Part shown: positions 53,567 to 63,018 of the stretch, one piece after another
Layout: the number at the start of each line of letters is the position of its first letter
Numbering within the stretch: position 1 is the stretch's first letter
Assembly (NCBI RefSeq): GCF_017086365.1
Contig: NZ_CP070969.1
Span: 806,001-870,000, forward strand
DNA length: 64,000 bases
Direction: 5' to 3'
Source of the DNA: Paenibacillus tianjinensis
Lineage (GTDB): Bacteria; Bacillota; Bacilli; Paenibacillales; Paenibacillaceae
Made by a program: the position numbers and the translations under genes
The notes under the pieces: generated by a model
Told to the model about the DNA's origin: nothing
What the model saw: the letters and a program-made list of their open reading frames with translations, nothing else
Databases searched by the model: none

Positions 53567-53769
53567 GGAACTCTTCCTTTCACTTGGAAGTATGGCTGCC
53601 TTGAAAGGCTGATAGAATGACGATTCTACCCTTGGCGGCAGCTGTCAGGCGGGCACAAAGTTGAAGTTTACAATGTTTAATTATATCATAATGGCATGCT
53701 ATTTACAGATTTTAGCTAACTGACAACCCCGTCTCTATTACCGAATATAACACAAGAGGAGCCATCTTT

Positions 53770-55593
53770 ATGCTTCGTACACAGCTTTGCCCTAGAACAA
53801 CTAAGAATATGCTTAAGCGGCTAATCCCTGTACTATTGCTGATTCTGTGCCTGTCCGCCTCTCCGTTTGCCGTAATGCGGGCATCGGCAGCCCCGGCGGG
53901 TCCGTCCCGGATTGACGCGGTGCTGCTGATTGATGTCAGCAACTCCATGAATAAGAGCGACAAAAACAATATCGCCGGTGAGGCGATGAAGATGTTTATA
54001 GATATGCTGTCCGCCCAAGGGGACAAGGTCGGGATCGTAGCCTACACCGACAAGGTCCAGCGTGAGAAAGCCCTGCTGCAGATCGGCTCGGCCGGAGACA
54101 AACAGGATTTGAAGGATTTCATCGACGGGCTGGACCGCGGCCCTTATACGGATATTGCCGTTGGTGTGGAAGAAGCCGTCAAAGTGCTGGAGAACGGCAG
54201 TGATCCTGGGCATGAGCCGATGATCGTCATGCTGGCTGACGGTAACAATGATCTCAACGAGTCAGGCAGCCGGACCCAGAGCCAGTCTGACCAGGAGCTG
54301 TCCGCTGCAGTGGAGGCCGCCAAGCAGAAAGGCTATCCGATTTATACTATAGGCCTCAATGCTGATGGCAAGCTGAATAAAAGCATCCTGTCCGGACTGT
54401 CTGATGAGACAGGAGGCAAAGCATTTACTACGGATTCAGCGGATGATCTGCCGCAGATCCTCAGCGAGATTTTTGCCAGTCATTTGAAGCTGAAGGTTGT
54501 GCCTGTGCAGTCGATTACGGCGAACGGCAGCTACCAGGATGTAACGGTCAATGTGCCCAACAGCAGTGTGCTGGAAGCGAATATTTCCATCATGTCGTCA
54601 CAGCCGGTGACCGCGAAGCTGACTGATCCGTCCGGCAAGGAAGTCGCCATTCCGTCAGACGATGTTCTGCTGTCCAAGTCTTCCAGCTATAGTCTGATCA
54701 AGCTGCTCTCACCCGAGCAGGGCGACTGGAAGCTGCAGGTAAAGGGCGTTCCGAAGGATAAGATCGATATTAATCTCGTATTCAACTATGATTTAGAGCT
54801 TAAAATAGATGCGCTGCCGTCCGCCAAGTATCAAAAAGGCGATACCATTGAAATCGTATCCCATCTGTTCAGTAATGGTACTCAGGTAACGCTCAGCAAT
54901 TTGTATCAAGATATGAAGGCGGTGCTGCTTGCCACAGATACCGATACAGGCGCTGTGCAGGAGATTCCGCTGGATAATTCCGGCGCAGAATTTAAAGGCA
55001 GCTTTGAGATCAAGGACAGCCACAGCTACGAGCTCAAGGTCCGTGCGGAGGAGAGCAGCTTCTACCGCGAGAGCGATGTGCTCAAAATCGATGCCAAGAC
55101 CGGGGCTGTAAGCACAGCGCCGGCGGCCACAAGCGGACCTGCCGGCGAAGAGCCTCTTCAGGAGAAAGAAACCTCGAACACCCTGTACTTTATCATCGGC
55201 GGAGTACTGCTGCTGCTCGCTGCGGCTGTTGTGCTGTGGATGCTGCGCAAAAAGGCGACCCGCGGTTTTGTCGGACAACTGGTTGTGGAGGTGCTGGATG
55301 GCAACACCGGGGAAAAGACGTATCCGCAGTATAAGAAGCTGTCTGCCTTCCGGGGCAAATTCACGCTCCATCAGCTGCTGCAGCTTGCGCCTGAACTGAA
55401 GGAGAGTGAGAAGGTCGTATTCACACCCGGTAAAAATGACCGGCTGCTGCTGCGCAGCGGGGAAGGCATTTCCGTTGAGAGATCAGGACGGGCTGCCGAT
55501 ACCTCGCGCGGGCTGGAACTCAAGAGCGGGGACCGTATTTCGGTGCCGCTGCAAACTGTAGATAAGACCATTCTGCTTGAGTATTTAATATAG
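53770..55593 (+). CDS. secreted VWA-domain protein with C-terminal membrane anchor
   Basis: A 607-residue protein, first gene of the rightward operon. It has a signal peptide (residues ~15-40), then a von Willebrand A domain with the metal site DVSNSM (Asp55, Ser57, Ser59), a Thr near TDIAVGVEEA and the last Asp in VMLADGNND. Beta-sandwich domains follow. A membrane helix (residues ~471-493) leads to a C-terminal cytoplasmic domain of ~115 residues. It can bind a partner outside the cell and signal to the cytoplasm. It is 13 bp before the tubulin-like gene. The ribosome site is AGAGGAG. Confidence 0.85.
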   Translation: MLRTQLCPRTTKNMLKRLIPVLLLILCLSASPFAVMRASAAPAGPSRIDAVLLIDVSNSMNKSDKNNIAGEAMKMFIDMLSAQGDKVGIVAYTDKVQREKALLQIGSAGDKQDLKDFIDGLDRGPYTDIAVGVEEAVKVLENGSDPGHEPMIVMLADGNNDLNESGSRTQSQSDQELSAAVEAAKQKGYPIYTIGLNADGKLNKSILSGLSDETGGKAFTTDSADDLPQILSEIFASHLKLKVVPVQSITANGSYQDVTVNVPNSSVLEANISIMSSQPVTAKLTDPSGKEVAIPSDDVLLSKSSSYSLIKLLSPEQGDWKLQVKGVPKDKIDINLVFNYDLELKIDALPSAKYQKGDTIEIVSHLFSNGTQVTLSNLYQDMKAVLLATDTDTGAVQEIPLDNSGAEFKGSFEIKDSHSYELKVRAEESSFYRESDVLKIDAKTGAVSTAPAATSGPAGEEPLQEKETSNTLYFIIGGVLLLLAAAVVLWMLRKKATRGFVGQLVVEVLDGNTGEKTYPQYKKLSAFRGKFTLHQLLQLAPELKESEKVVFTPGKNDRLLLRSGEGISVERSGRAADTSRGLELKSGDRISVPLQTVDKTILLEYLI

Positions 55594-55606
55594 AGGGGGA
55601 GAACCT

Positions 55607-58600
55607 ATGAAACCGGTAGTAAGAGAGCATATACAGCAACTCGATGTATCACTTGGCGGGGGGATCGTCAGCGACAAAATCAGAGTAGATACGATCGACA
55701 ACCCGATCCTGATCATCGGCCTCGGCGGCACGGGCATCGACGCCCTGTTGCGGCTGAAATACCAGATTAACCGCCGCTTTAAGCTGCCCGAAGATCCGCT
55801 CTCCAAGAAGAAGCGCGATAAACCGGATAACGTGGAGTTCCTGGCTTTTGAGACGAATGAACAGGACCGCGGCAAAAAATACAAAGGGATCGGCCTTGAT
55901 CCCCAGAACGAGTTCGTGCTGCTGGCTAACGCGGAAATCGGCGGCCTGCTGCAAAACAGAAGTATTCTCGAGCCCTACATTACCGAATGGCTGTCGCCGG
56001 AGCTGAGCATTACGGATGGTATGAACGGCGCCGCCGGTGTACGCCAGGCCGGGCGCCTGCTGCTGTTCACCAAGATCAATCAGGTCGTAGGTGCAATCGA
56101 TAAGAAGATCAAGACGCTGTCCGTCGGCACCAGCAAGAAGCTGATGGTGTTCCTGCTCACCGGCTTATCCGGAGGTACGGGAAGCGGAGCTTTTCTGGAT
56201 ATCGCCTATATCGTGCGCGGCATTATTGAACGCGACTACGGCGCGGCAGGCATAGACCGGGTCAACACACTGGGCTACCTGTTCACACCGGACGTCAATC
56301 TGGCGAATAAAAGCCTCAGCGAACACACCCGCGAATATATCCGCAAGAACGGTTATGCGGCGCTCAAAGAGCTGGATTACTGGATGAACGTGGACAGCCG
56401 CGGTGAGCGGTTCCGCCAGCAGTACGGCAATATTCTCACCGTGAATTCGCCGCTGCCGCCGTTCAATCTGTGCCATCTGATCTCGGCAACTAATACCGAG
56501 GGCAAGCTGCTGGAGAATGCCTATGATTACTGCATGAACGTAACGGCAGAGAACATCACCAACTTCATGGCCAGTGAGGAAAAAGCTTCGGGCGAGGAAT
56601 TCGCCATCCATGACTATATCAGCAACATCCGTACGAACATTGCGCAGATGAACAAGACGTACCCTGCCAATTATGAATACAACATTATCGGGGCTTCGTC
56701 GGCCGTGCTGCCGATTGAGGAAATGACCACCTACCTCGCCTACCGGCTGTTCGACAAAATGGACAAGATGTTCCAGCAGGCACCCGGCCAGGAGGATGTG
56801 GAGAAGTTCGCGCGCAAGCTTGGAATCGATCTCGATACTATGGTCAAAACATTCGAATCCCGCGTACCCGAGCCGCTGCCCGGCTATCAGAACAGCGAGC
56901 GGCTCAGCCACGCCAATGTGATCAAGAACCAGGTCGTGGATATGGACACCGAGCTGGAGCAGAACTTCCTGTCCCGGGCGCGCGAAGAATATATTAAATC
57001 CAAAAAACAGCTGCCCGGCGAAATTACCGGACGTTTCAGTGAGGAGCTGGAGCGCATCTTCCTGCATCCCGAGCAGGGGCCGTTCTATGTCTCGCGGCTG
57101 CTCTACACCGAGAAGGGCTTCTGCATCCTGAAGCTGATCCAGTCCTATATCGAAGCGCTGCGTGAGAGTCTTCTGCGCCTGCCGCGTGATATTGAGACGG
57201 CTCAGGACAGCGCGGAAGAGAAGCTCGGCGATGCGCGCAGCGCTTTTGTCTCCAAGGAGAAGAAGAAGAACGCCTACATCGAAGCCAAGATCAATGAGTA
57301 CTGGCTGCATGCCGATGTGGAGCGCACAGAGCAGATGATCCAGTTCTATGAGGATCTGTTTGAGCTGCTGAATGAGGAGAATAACCGGATTTACGGCGTA
57401 TTTACAGAGATTCTCAGCGCGCTCAGCTCGATTTTCGAGAAGAACGGGGACATTCTGCTGAGCGGGGAAGAGCAGGCGGATCACAAAGGCAACAAAACCT
57501 ACTATTGGAATATCGTCAACGTGCCGGATATTTCCGCGACGATCTCCAAGGTGATGGACCAGAAGGACGGCGACGACCTCATCCGTGACTTCACGCGGGA
57601 AATGCTTAAGCATTCCGGACGCTGGGTCAGAGAGCAGGAGATCGATATTGTCCGTTCCATCTCCGAGTTCCTGAGCGACAAGTTCGGGGATCTGATTACA
57701 CGTTCCATGGAAGATTTCCTGGTGATGAAATACGGCCGCGAGGAGCCGCTGGATAAATTCGTGGAGCGGATAATCGCAGGCAGGCTGGATGAGGATGCGG
57801 TGCCGATTTTTCATCTCAGCAACAGCTCTGGCAGCCTGCACTTCCCGTCATGGGGCTTCGTGTCCGTGCCGGTCAAAGCGCCGGGCATCCTGAAAGGGAT
57901 CCGCAATTACCAGAATAACGCACTCGGCAAATCACAGTTTACGGTGAAGGAGAGCGAGGTTAAGAACCGGATTTTCTGGCTCAATACCCGCAACGGGGTG
58001 CCGCTCTTCGTCTATACACCGCTCCGGGTATTCGAGGAGAATTATGAACGGACGATCCTCGACAAGGAAGGCATCGGCCGCCATCTGGTAATGACCGATA
58101 AGAACAACTGGACCTATCTGCCGTCTCCGATTCCGGAGAAATCATGGGGTGACACCTATGTTAACCCGCGTGTCCGTGAATACAACGCCAGAGTGCGGGC
58201 TGATTTCGCCCGGGCGCTGAAGAGCGGAGTCATCATCGAGAAGGGCCAGGATGAAAATACAAGCAGCCGTTTCTCGGTCATCTTCACCAAGCCGTTTGAT
58301 CTGGAGAAGCTGCTGGGCGGCTATGATCTGCAGCTGGGCTCATCCCGTCCGAATCTCGGGGAAGTGAAGAAGGCAGCTGATGAGCTGCGAATGCTGCATG
58401 AGAACGGCCTGGAGCGTGAAGGGGTCAAGGATATTTTCGGGAGCATCAACATGGAGCTGGCCCAGGAGAACCTGATCCGCTCACCGCAGCTGATCACCCG
58501 TGTCCGCGAGGAGCTGCTCAAATATGACGCCCTGACAGCCAAAGCAGCTGAGCTGGACGCTCTGCTCCGTCAATATCTCGACGAAGATAAGTGGTTGGAC

Positions 58601-58996
58601 CAGTTCATCGAGGCTCTCTATACCGATACCATTGTCAAAAAAGGCGCACTTTATGTCTATGACCGTGACGAGGAAGAAGAGGCCTGGGAGCCGTTCGCTA
58701 ATTTAATGAAAGAACGCAGCTATGTGGAATATGCCGTATACCGCCATTTCCGCGAACTGGATGAGAAGAGCCGCAGTGTGCTGCTGCGCAAAGCGGCGCG
58801 ACGCTCCGGAGAAATGACGGCAGCTGAAGATGTAACCCCGCTGCTGTATAAGCTGGAGGGTCTGTATGTCTCCTTCCTGGAGGCACGCGACAGCCTGGAA
58901 TACGAGCGGGTAGAGCATGCGAACGGGGACGAAATGTACGGCTTCTACAAGAGCCTGACCGGCAAGCTCGGCAGTATCCGCAGGAAGCTGAAGTAA
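55607..58996 (+). CDS. tubulin/FtsZ-like GTPase (Tubulin_2 type)
   Basis: A 1129-residue cytoplasmic protein. The N-terminal ~330 residues carry the tubulin fold: strand 1 PILIIGLGGTGIDALLRL (G1, residues 38-43), and the tubulin signature TGLSGGTGSGAF (Gly189-Gly194), the GTP-binding loop. The H7-like region is near FNLCHLISATNTEG (residues 286-299). The C-terminal ~790 residues are mostly helical, with coiled-coil parts, and have no known domain. This kind of FtsZ-like family in operons with VWA genes was described by Makarova and Koonin (2010) as a possible membrane-remodelling system. The first gene ends 13 bp upstream and the next starts 4 bp downstream. Confidence 0.85.
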   Translation: MKPVVREHIQQLDVSLGGGIVSDKIRVDTIDNPILIIGLGGTGIDALLRLKYQINRRFKLPEDPLSKKKRDKPDNVEFLAFETNEQDRGKKYKGIGLDPQNEFVLLANAEIGGLLQNRSILEPYITEWLSPELSITDGMNGAAGVRQAGRLLLFTKINQVVGAIDKKIKTLSVGTSKKLMVFLLTGLSGGTGSGAFLDIAYIVRGIIERDYGAAGIDRVNTLGYLFTPDVNLANKSLSEHTREYIRKNGYAALKELDYWMNVDSRGERFRQQYGNILTVNSPLPPFNLCHLISATNTEGKLLENAYDYCMNVTAENITNFMASEEKASGEEFAIHDYISNIRTNIAQMNKTYPANYEYNIIGASSAVLPIEEMTTYLAYRLFDKMDKMFQQAPGQEDVEKFARKLGIDLDTMVKTFESRVPEPLPGYQNSERLSHANVIKNQVVDMDTELEQNFLSRAREEYIKSKKQLPGEITGRFSEELERIFLHPEQGPFYVSRLLYTEKGFCILKLIQSYIEALRESLLRLPRDIETAQDSAEEKLGDARSAFVSKEKKKNAYIEAKINEYWLHADVERTEQMIQFYEDLFELLNEENNRIYGVFTEILSALSSIFEKNGDILLSGEEQADHKGNKTYYWNIVNVPDISATISKVMDQKDGDDLIRDFTREMLKHSGRWVREQEIDIVRSISEFLSDKFGDLITRSMEDFLVMKYGREEPLDKFVERIIAGRLDEDAVPIFHLSNSSGSLHFPSWGFVSVPVKAPGILKGIRNYQNNALGKSQFTVKESEVKNRIFWLNTRNGVPLFVYTPLRVFEENYERTILDKEGIGRHLVMTDKNNWTYLPSPIPEKSWGDTYVNPRVREYNARVRADFARALKSGVIIEKGQDENTSSRFSVIFTKPFDLEKLLGGYDLQLGSSRPNLGEVKKAADELRMLHENGLEREGVKDIFGSINMELAQENLIRSPQLITRVREELLKYDALTAKAAELDALLRQYLDEDKWLDQFIEALYTDTIVKKGALYVYDRDEEEEAWEPFANLMKERSYVEYAVYRHFRELDEKSRSVLLRKAARRSGEMTAAEDVTPLLYKLEGLYVSFLEARDSLEYERVEHANGDEMYGFYKSLTGKLGSIRRKLK

Positions 58997-59000
58997 GCCT

Positions 59001-61421
59001 ATGATTAGAACAGAAGCGCTTGTATATGCCGAACAATACGCGGCGCAGGAAGAGGCGCAGCACAGCAAGGGGGATGGCCGCAGCAGCATTCATTACCCTG
59101 CGCTGTTCCTGTTCCTCGGCGACAAAGTAACCCCGGCCATCGGCCCGGTACTGGAGCGGTGTGAGCGGAAATGGGACAATGCCGCTGGCGTTCTGGCGCT
59201 GCATGCGGCGGCTCAAGGAAGCAGCGAGCAGGGCAGCGTCAAAGGAAATAGCGTGGGTAAGGATCATACCGGCGGTGGCGGCAGGGAACGGGTGATGACC
59301 ATGGGTCTGCCGGACACGGCAGGCCGTGACCCCCGCACGGTCCGCCAAGAGGTCTACCGTAAGTTCCACGAAGACAGCCGTTATCTGGCCGGGATGAACC
59401 GGACGCTCCGGCGCCTCGGCAACAGTATAGCGGACTATGGACGGCTGTATTCTTCCTTCGACGTTATCCATCTCTCTATCATTACGCGGGTCGACGACCC
59501 GCTTAATGTGCTGCTGCCAGAAGTTGCCCTGCTGGCCCGTGCGGTGCTCGGACAGTCGTTCAAGTCGGTGCAGACCGACCTATACGTGCTGATCAACGAG
59601 CGGGAGCAGGGGGACAACTTCGGATATTCCAGCTCGGTAGGGCTGGCTTTTCTGCGTGAGCTGGACGGAATGCAGCTGCCTGGTTATACCTTTAATGCTC
59701 CGCTTCTGGTTACGGAGGAGGGGTTGTCCATTCCGGTAACCCATGGTCCATCTGCGCTGTTTGATCTTGTCTACCTGCTCTCGGATAAAAACGAGCGCGG
59801 CATGATGTCGGCGGGCGGCATGGAAGACAACTATGAGATTATCGCACACATCAGTCTGCTCAAGAACCGGGTGCGGCCATCGGCGGACCAGGCCACCGGA
59901 CAAGGCGGCTATAACAATATGACGTTCAAAAGCGGCATCCGCGGCAGCACGGGCAGAGAAGGGTATGCTTCCGCCGGCTTCTCCGCGGTGCGCAGGCCGA
60001 GCAAGCCTATTGCTTTAGCGGTGCTGTACCATGCTTTTCATTACCTTGCCGCAGAGCTGCGCGGGGGCAGCAGCTGGAGTCTGCGTGAGCGGCAGGCCCT
60101 GCTTGGCCTTACTCCCGAAGCGCTGCGCGAACGGGCCGCCGGCTTCTTGCCGGAGGAGGCGGGGATCGCCGAGATGACCGGGCTGATGAGCCACGGCCGC
60201 CCGTCCTTCAGCGAGCTGAAGCCGCTGACGCTGCGCGAAGCGGAACAGCTGCTGTTCGGGGGCGGCGGCGAGGCGTATTTCCGCAGCAACTTTGCGGATG
60301 TATCCGCTGCGCGGGCTGCGGCCCTTGACCCTGCCCGCGAATGGTCCGCCGTACTGGCGGCTCAGGAGCAGTCTGCTGCGCCAGTGACGTTCTACCAGCT
60401 GGCGGAGTGGACGGCCGAGCAGGGCGAGGCCGGAGGCAGTGTGCTGAACGCGCTGCGCCAGCACATGGGCGGCCTCCGCTCGGCAATCGCCTCGGCCGAG
60501 GAGGAGCTGGACCGGCTCTACAGTGAGACCGTAGACCGCCAGCCCTTCCAGCGGGTGCCGCTGCTTGACAAGCGGACCGTGCGTAATTTCATTCATTATT
60601 TATTTGATAGTATCTACAGCAGGAAATATGAGATTCTGCGTCTTAAGCTGGAGCTGGACTTGGCGGTGAGCTATGATACTGCGCTGGAGCAGCTGCATGC
60701 AGAGAGCAAAGCCAAGGTGCAGATGATGGAGGCGCTGGATGAAGAGCTGCGCAGCCTGGTACTGGCAAGCACCTTGCGCTCGAGCGAAGCGGTGGACCAG
60801 AATATCATGGAGTACTACCGCACCGTGACCGCGGAAGTCATGCAGGATATTCAAACCAGGCGCGGTGCAGGTATCTTCGCAAGCGACCGGTTTATGGGCA
60901 GCATCTCGGAGCTGCTCCGCCAGGGCGGCACCGCTGTTATCCGCCGCCTGATCGACGTATGCAGGAGAGAGCTGCTGACGGCGGAGCCGTTCGCACTGCC
61001 CTTCGAAGAGGAGCTGCTGCGGCGGGCGAATGTCGCAGCTGCGTATGAGAACCGCGAGATTGTCTCCAAGGAGGAGCTGTTCAAGCGGCTGTACCTCAGT
61101 CTCGAGGAAGGGGCCAGCATCAATGTCCGCCTGTTCGAATATACACAGGAGCACCGTCATGAAGAGAAATACTTCTTCGGCGACAGCACCTCCGAATTTC
61201 TGCGCTATGCCCTGAGCGCAGACGAGACGACCCGGATCTACCGGCTGGGCGTTGTCCATGAGCAGCGCAGAAGCGGTGTCGAGAAGCTGAACCTGATGGG
61301 CGGCTTCCATCTGGAGGACCTGCTCTATTACCGTAACGGCAAGGTCTATTATGAAACCTACGTCCAGAATGGTTACCAGCTGCATGGCGTGGAAGAGGAG
61401 CAGCTGCCGGTGCTTCGGTGA
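59001..61421 (+). CDS. degenerate tubulin-like paralogue (no GTP-binding motifs)
   Basis: An 806-residue protein I do not recognise by family name. By eye it is collinear with the N-terminal part of the upstream tubulin-like protein: YPALFLFLGDKVTPAIG against NPILIIGLGGTGIDALL; HLSIITRVDDPLNVLLPEVA (DDPLNV at 165-170) against FLLTGLSGGTGSGAFLDIA; VGLAFLRELDGM against NGYAALKELDYW; and FDLVYLLSDKNERG (254-267) against FNLCHLISATNTEG. The GTP-binding glycines are lost. The C-terminal ~400 residues are helical with coiled coil. It starts 4 bp after the GTPase gene, so equimolar expression and a GTPase/pseudo-GTPase complex are plausible. Confidence 0.65.
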   Translation: MIRTEALVYAEQYAAQEEAQHSKGDGRSSIHYPALFLFLGDKVTPAIGPVLERCERKWDNAAGVLALHAAAQGSSEQGSVKGNSVGKDHTGGGGRERVMTMGLPDTAGRDPRTVRQEVYRKFHEDSRYLAGMNRTLRRLGNSIADYGRLYSSFDVIHLSIITRVDDPLNVLLPEVALLARAVLGQSFKSVQTDLYVLINEREQGDNFGYSSSVGLAFLRELDGMQLPGYTFNAPLLVTEEGLSIPVTHGPSALFDLVYLLSDKNERGMMSAGGMEDNYEIIAHISLLKNRVRPSADQATGQGGYNNMTFKSGIRGSTGREGYASAGFSAVRRPSKPIALAVLYHAFHYLAAELRGGSSWSLRERQALLGLTPEALRERAAGFLPEEAGIAEMTGLMSHGRPSFSELKPLTLREAEQLLFGGGGEAYFRSNFADVSAARAAALDPAREWSAVLAAQEQSAAPVTFYQLAEWTAEQGEAGGSVLNALRQHMGGLRSAIASAEEELDRLYSETVDRQPFQRVPLLDKRTVRNFIHYLFDSIYSRKYEILRLKLELDLAVSYDTALEQLHAESKAKVQMMEALDEELRSLVLASTLRSSEAVDQNIMEYYRTVTAEVMQDIQTRRGAGIFASDRFMGSISELLRQGGTAVIRRLIDVCRRELLTAEPFALPFEEELLRRANVAAAYENREIVSKEELFKRLYLSLEEGASINVRLFEYTQEHRHEEKYFFGDSTSEFLRYALSADETTRIYRLGVVHEQRRSGVEKLNLMGGFHLEDLLYYRNGKVYYETYVQNGYQLHGVEEEQLPVLR

Positions 61422-61472
61422 GTAAACTTATTTCAGGCAGGGCCGGGGGAAGCCCCTGCCCTTGCCCTTCTG

Positions 61473-61662
61473 CTTCTATTGCAGATAGTACATTAGAATA
61501 GAGTGATAAATCCTTATTAGAAGATTCTATTGCATTTTGTACAGCAGAATCAGAACAATCTCGGTTTTAGAGCGTTTATTCTGTTTTCTATTGTAGAGAA
61601 TGCAGTAGAATTGAATCTAAATCATCTTATTAGGCATTCTGTTGCACTAATTGCAATAGAAT
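61473..61662. promoter_or_regulatory. array of four phased 27-bp palindromes
   Basis: Four copies of an inverted repeat ATTCTRTTGCA-N5-TGCARTAGAAT lie at 61473-61499, 61524-61550, 61585-61611 and 61636-61662. Every copy has the same 5-base gap. Their starts are 51, 61 and 51 bp apart, so all face the same side of the helix; the whole array is two ~112-bp units. No T-runs follow the arms, and arms are not perfectly paired, so protein-binding sites fit better than terminators. The array is AT-rich in GC-richer DNA, 36 bp before the VWA membrane protein gene. Confidence 0.75.
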
Positions 61663-61698
61663 TGTTTTGCCAGTTTCCTCGGGAAAGGATGAGTATCG

Positions 61699-62979
61699 AT
61701 GCAGCGAAAAATCAATCTGCTCTTATTGTGCTTCAGCCTGCTGGGCGGCGGAATAGCTTTTGTCCTCGGCGAGCTGCTGCTCGGCCGCAGGCCTTATGAT
61801 CTGCCGTCAATTCTGATTATTGCCATTTATTTCGCCATTGTGGCCCTTGGCGTCGGACTGGGCGCCCTGCTTGCCGAGATGATCTCGCCGAGACTGAACG
61901 GCTTATCATGGAAGCAGCGTTATCTTGGCATGTCGTGGAAGCTGCTGCCGCTGACGGTGGTGCTGCTGTTCGGTGTCGGTGCGCTGACAGAGTTTGTGTA
62001 TGAGCTGAACTTCGGCGGTGTGAAGCCGGTTAAGAATGTTGTCATGGTCATCGACGACTCCGGCAGCATGCAGCAAAGCGATCCAGGTAACAGCCGGTAC
62101 GCAGCGGCCGAGGCACTGGTGCAGCAGATGGATAAGGATAACCAGGTGGCTGTAGTGACCTTTAGCCAGGATGCATCAGTCGTTCAGCCGCTGATCTCAC
62201 TCAAGAGTCCCGAAAACCGCGAGAAGGTATCGGCAGTAATCCGTAGTCTGCAGACGACAGATGGCGGAACGAATATCAGCGGCGCCCTCAATGAGGCGAT
62301 GAACGTGATTAACAGTGAAGGCCAGACCAGCCGCGGAGCCATGGTAATCATGCTGTCTGACGGCTTCAGCGAGTTTGATACGTCCAGAGAGCTGAGCGAA
62401 TATGTGAGCCGCGGGATTGCTGTGAACACCATCGGTCTTGCGCTGGATGACCAGTCCGGTTCCCGCCTGCTGCAGGATATTGCCTCCGTTACAGGCGGGC
62501 AGTATTACGATGTTACAGATGCGGACCGGCTTGGCGATGTGTTCCAGCAAATTTATGACCGGCTGGGTGACCGTACCCTGCTGACCGAACGCAGTGATGC
62601 TACAGCAGACAGTCCTTATTACGCAGTTGTGCGGATCTTGGCACTGATTCTGATCGGCACCGCGCTCGGCATCGGTCTTGGCATTGTATTTGATAACCGT
62701 CATCTGGCCAAAAGCTTCGGGTTCGGCGGCTGGGTAGCAGGACTATGTGCCGGTCTGATTCTTGAATTCGGACTCAGCGGACAATCCTTCGGCGATGCGC
62801 TGATCCGCCTGATCGCTCTGCTGGTGCTGGCAGCAATCCTCTCTCTCTTCACCTATGTGGTGCCGGTAGGCGAAGGCCGCCTGTCCCGCAGGGGGAGAAG
62901 AGAGGCAGCCGCTGCTGCGCCATCTTCTTCAGAGGGTTTCCATTCGCCCCGCAGAAACCGGGGCAGCAAGGGATTTTAA
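61699..62979 (+). CDS. polytopic membrane VWA-domain protein
   Basis: A 426-residue membrane protein. Three membrane helices in residues ~5-25, ~37-60 and ~82-100 precede a VWA domain (residues ~112-290) with metal site IDDSGSM (Asp119, Ser121, Ser123), Thr in TDGGTNISGAL and Asp in MLSDGFSEF. Three more helices follow (residues ~304-390) and a basic, Ser/Arg-rich tail. The VWA domain faces outside if the N-terminus is inside. The ribosome site is GGAAAGGATGAG. It lies behind the palindromic array and belongs to the tubulin-like operon by direction and content. Confidence 0.85.
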   Translation: MQRKINLLLLCFSLLGGGIAFVLGELLLGRRPYDLPSILIIAIYFAIVALGVGLGALLAEMISPRLNGLSWKQRYLGMSWKLLPLTVVLLFGVGALTEFVYELNFGGVKPVKNVVMVIDDSGSMQQSDPGNSRYAAAEALVQQMDKDNQVAVVTFSQDASVVQPLISLKSPENREKVSAVIRSLQTTDGGTNISGALNEAMNVINSEGQTSRGAMVIMLSDGFSEFDTSRELSEYVSRGIAVNTIGLALDDQSGSRLLQDIASVTGGQYYDVTDADRLGDVFQQIYDRLGDRTLLTERSDATADSPYYAVVRILALILIGTALGIGLGIVFDNRHLAKSFGFGGWVAGLCAGLILEFGLSGQSFGDALIRLIALLVLAAILSLFTYVVPVGEGRLSRRGRREAAAAAPSSSEGFHSPRRNRGSKGF

Positions 62980-63018
62980 CCGGAGTTTAGAATGTGAATG
63001 TGAAAGGAGCTTACAGAC

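Noticed and set aside
53613..53628. TAGAAT-N4-ATTCTA palindrome as another site of the 61.5-kb array
   Set aside because: Orientation and spacing differ (TAGAAT outside-in), and the TGCA core is absent.
56165..57841. 558-codon open frame on the minus strand, antisense to the tubulin-like gene
   Set aside because: No ribosome site or family signature; it mirrors codon bias of a GC-rich real gene on the plus strand.
61473..61662. CRISPR array
   Set aside because: Repeats are palindromic, imperfect and 51-61 bp apart with related, not unique, sequence in between; no cas genes.
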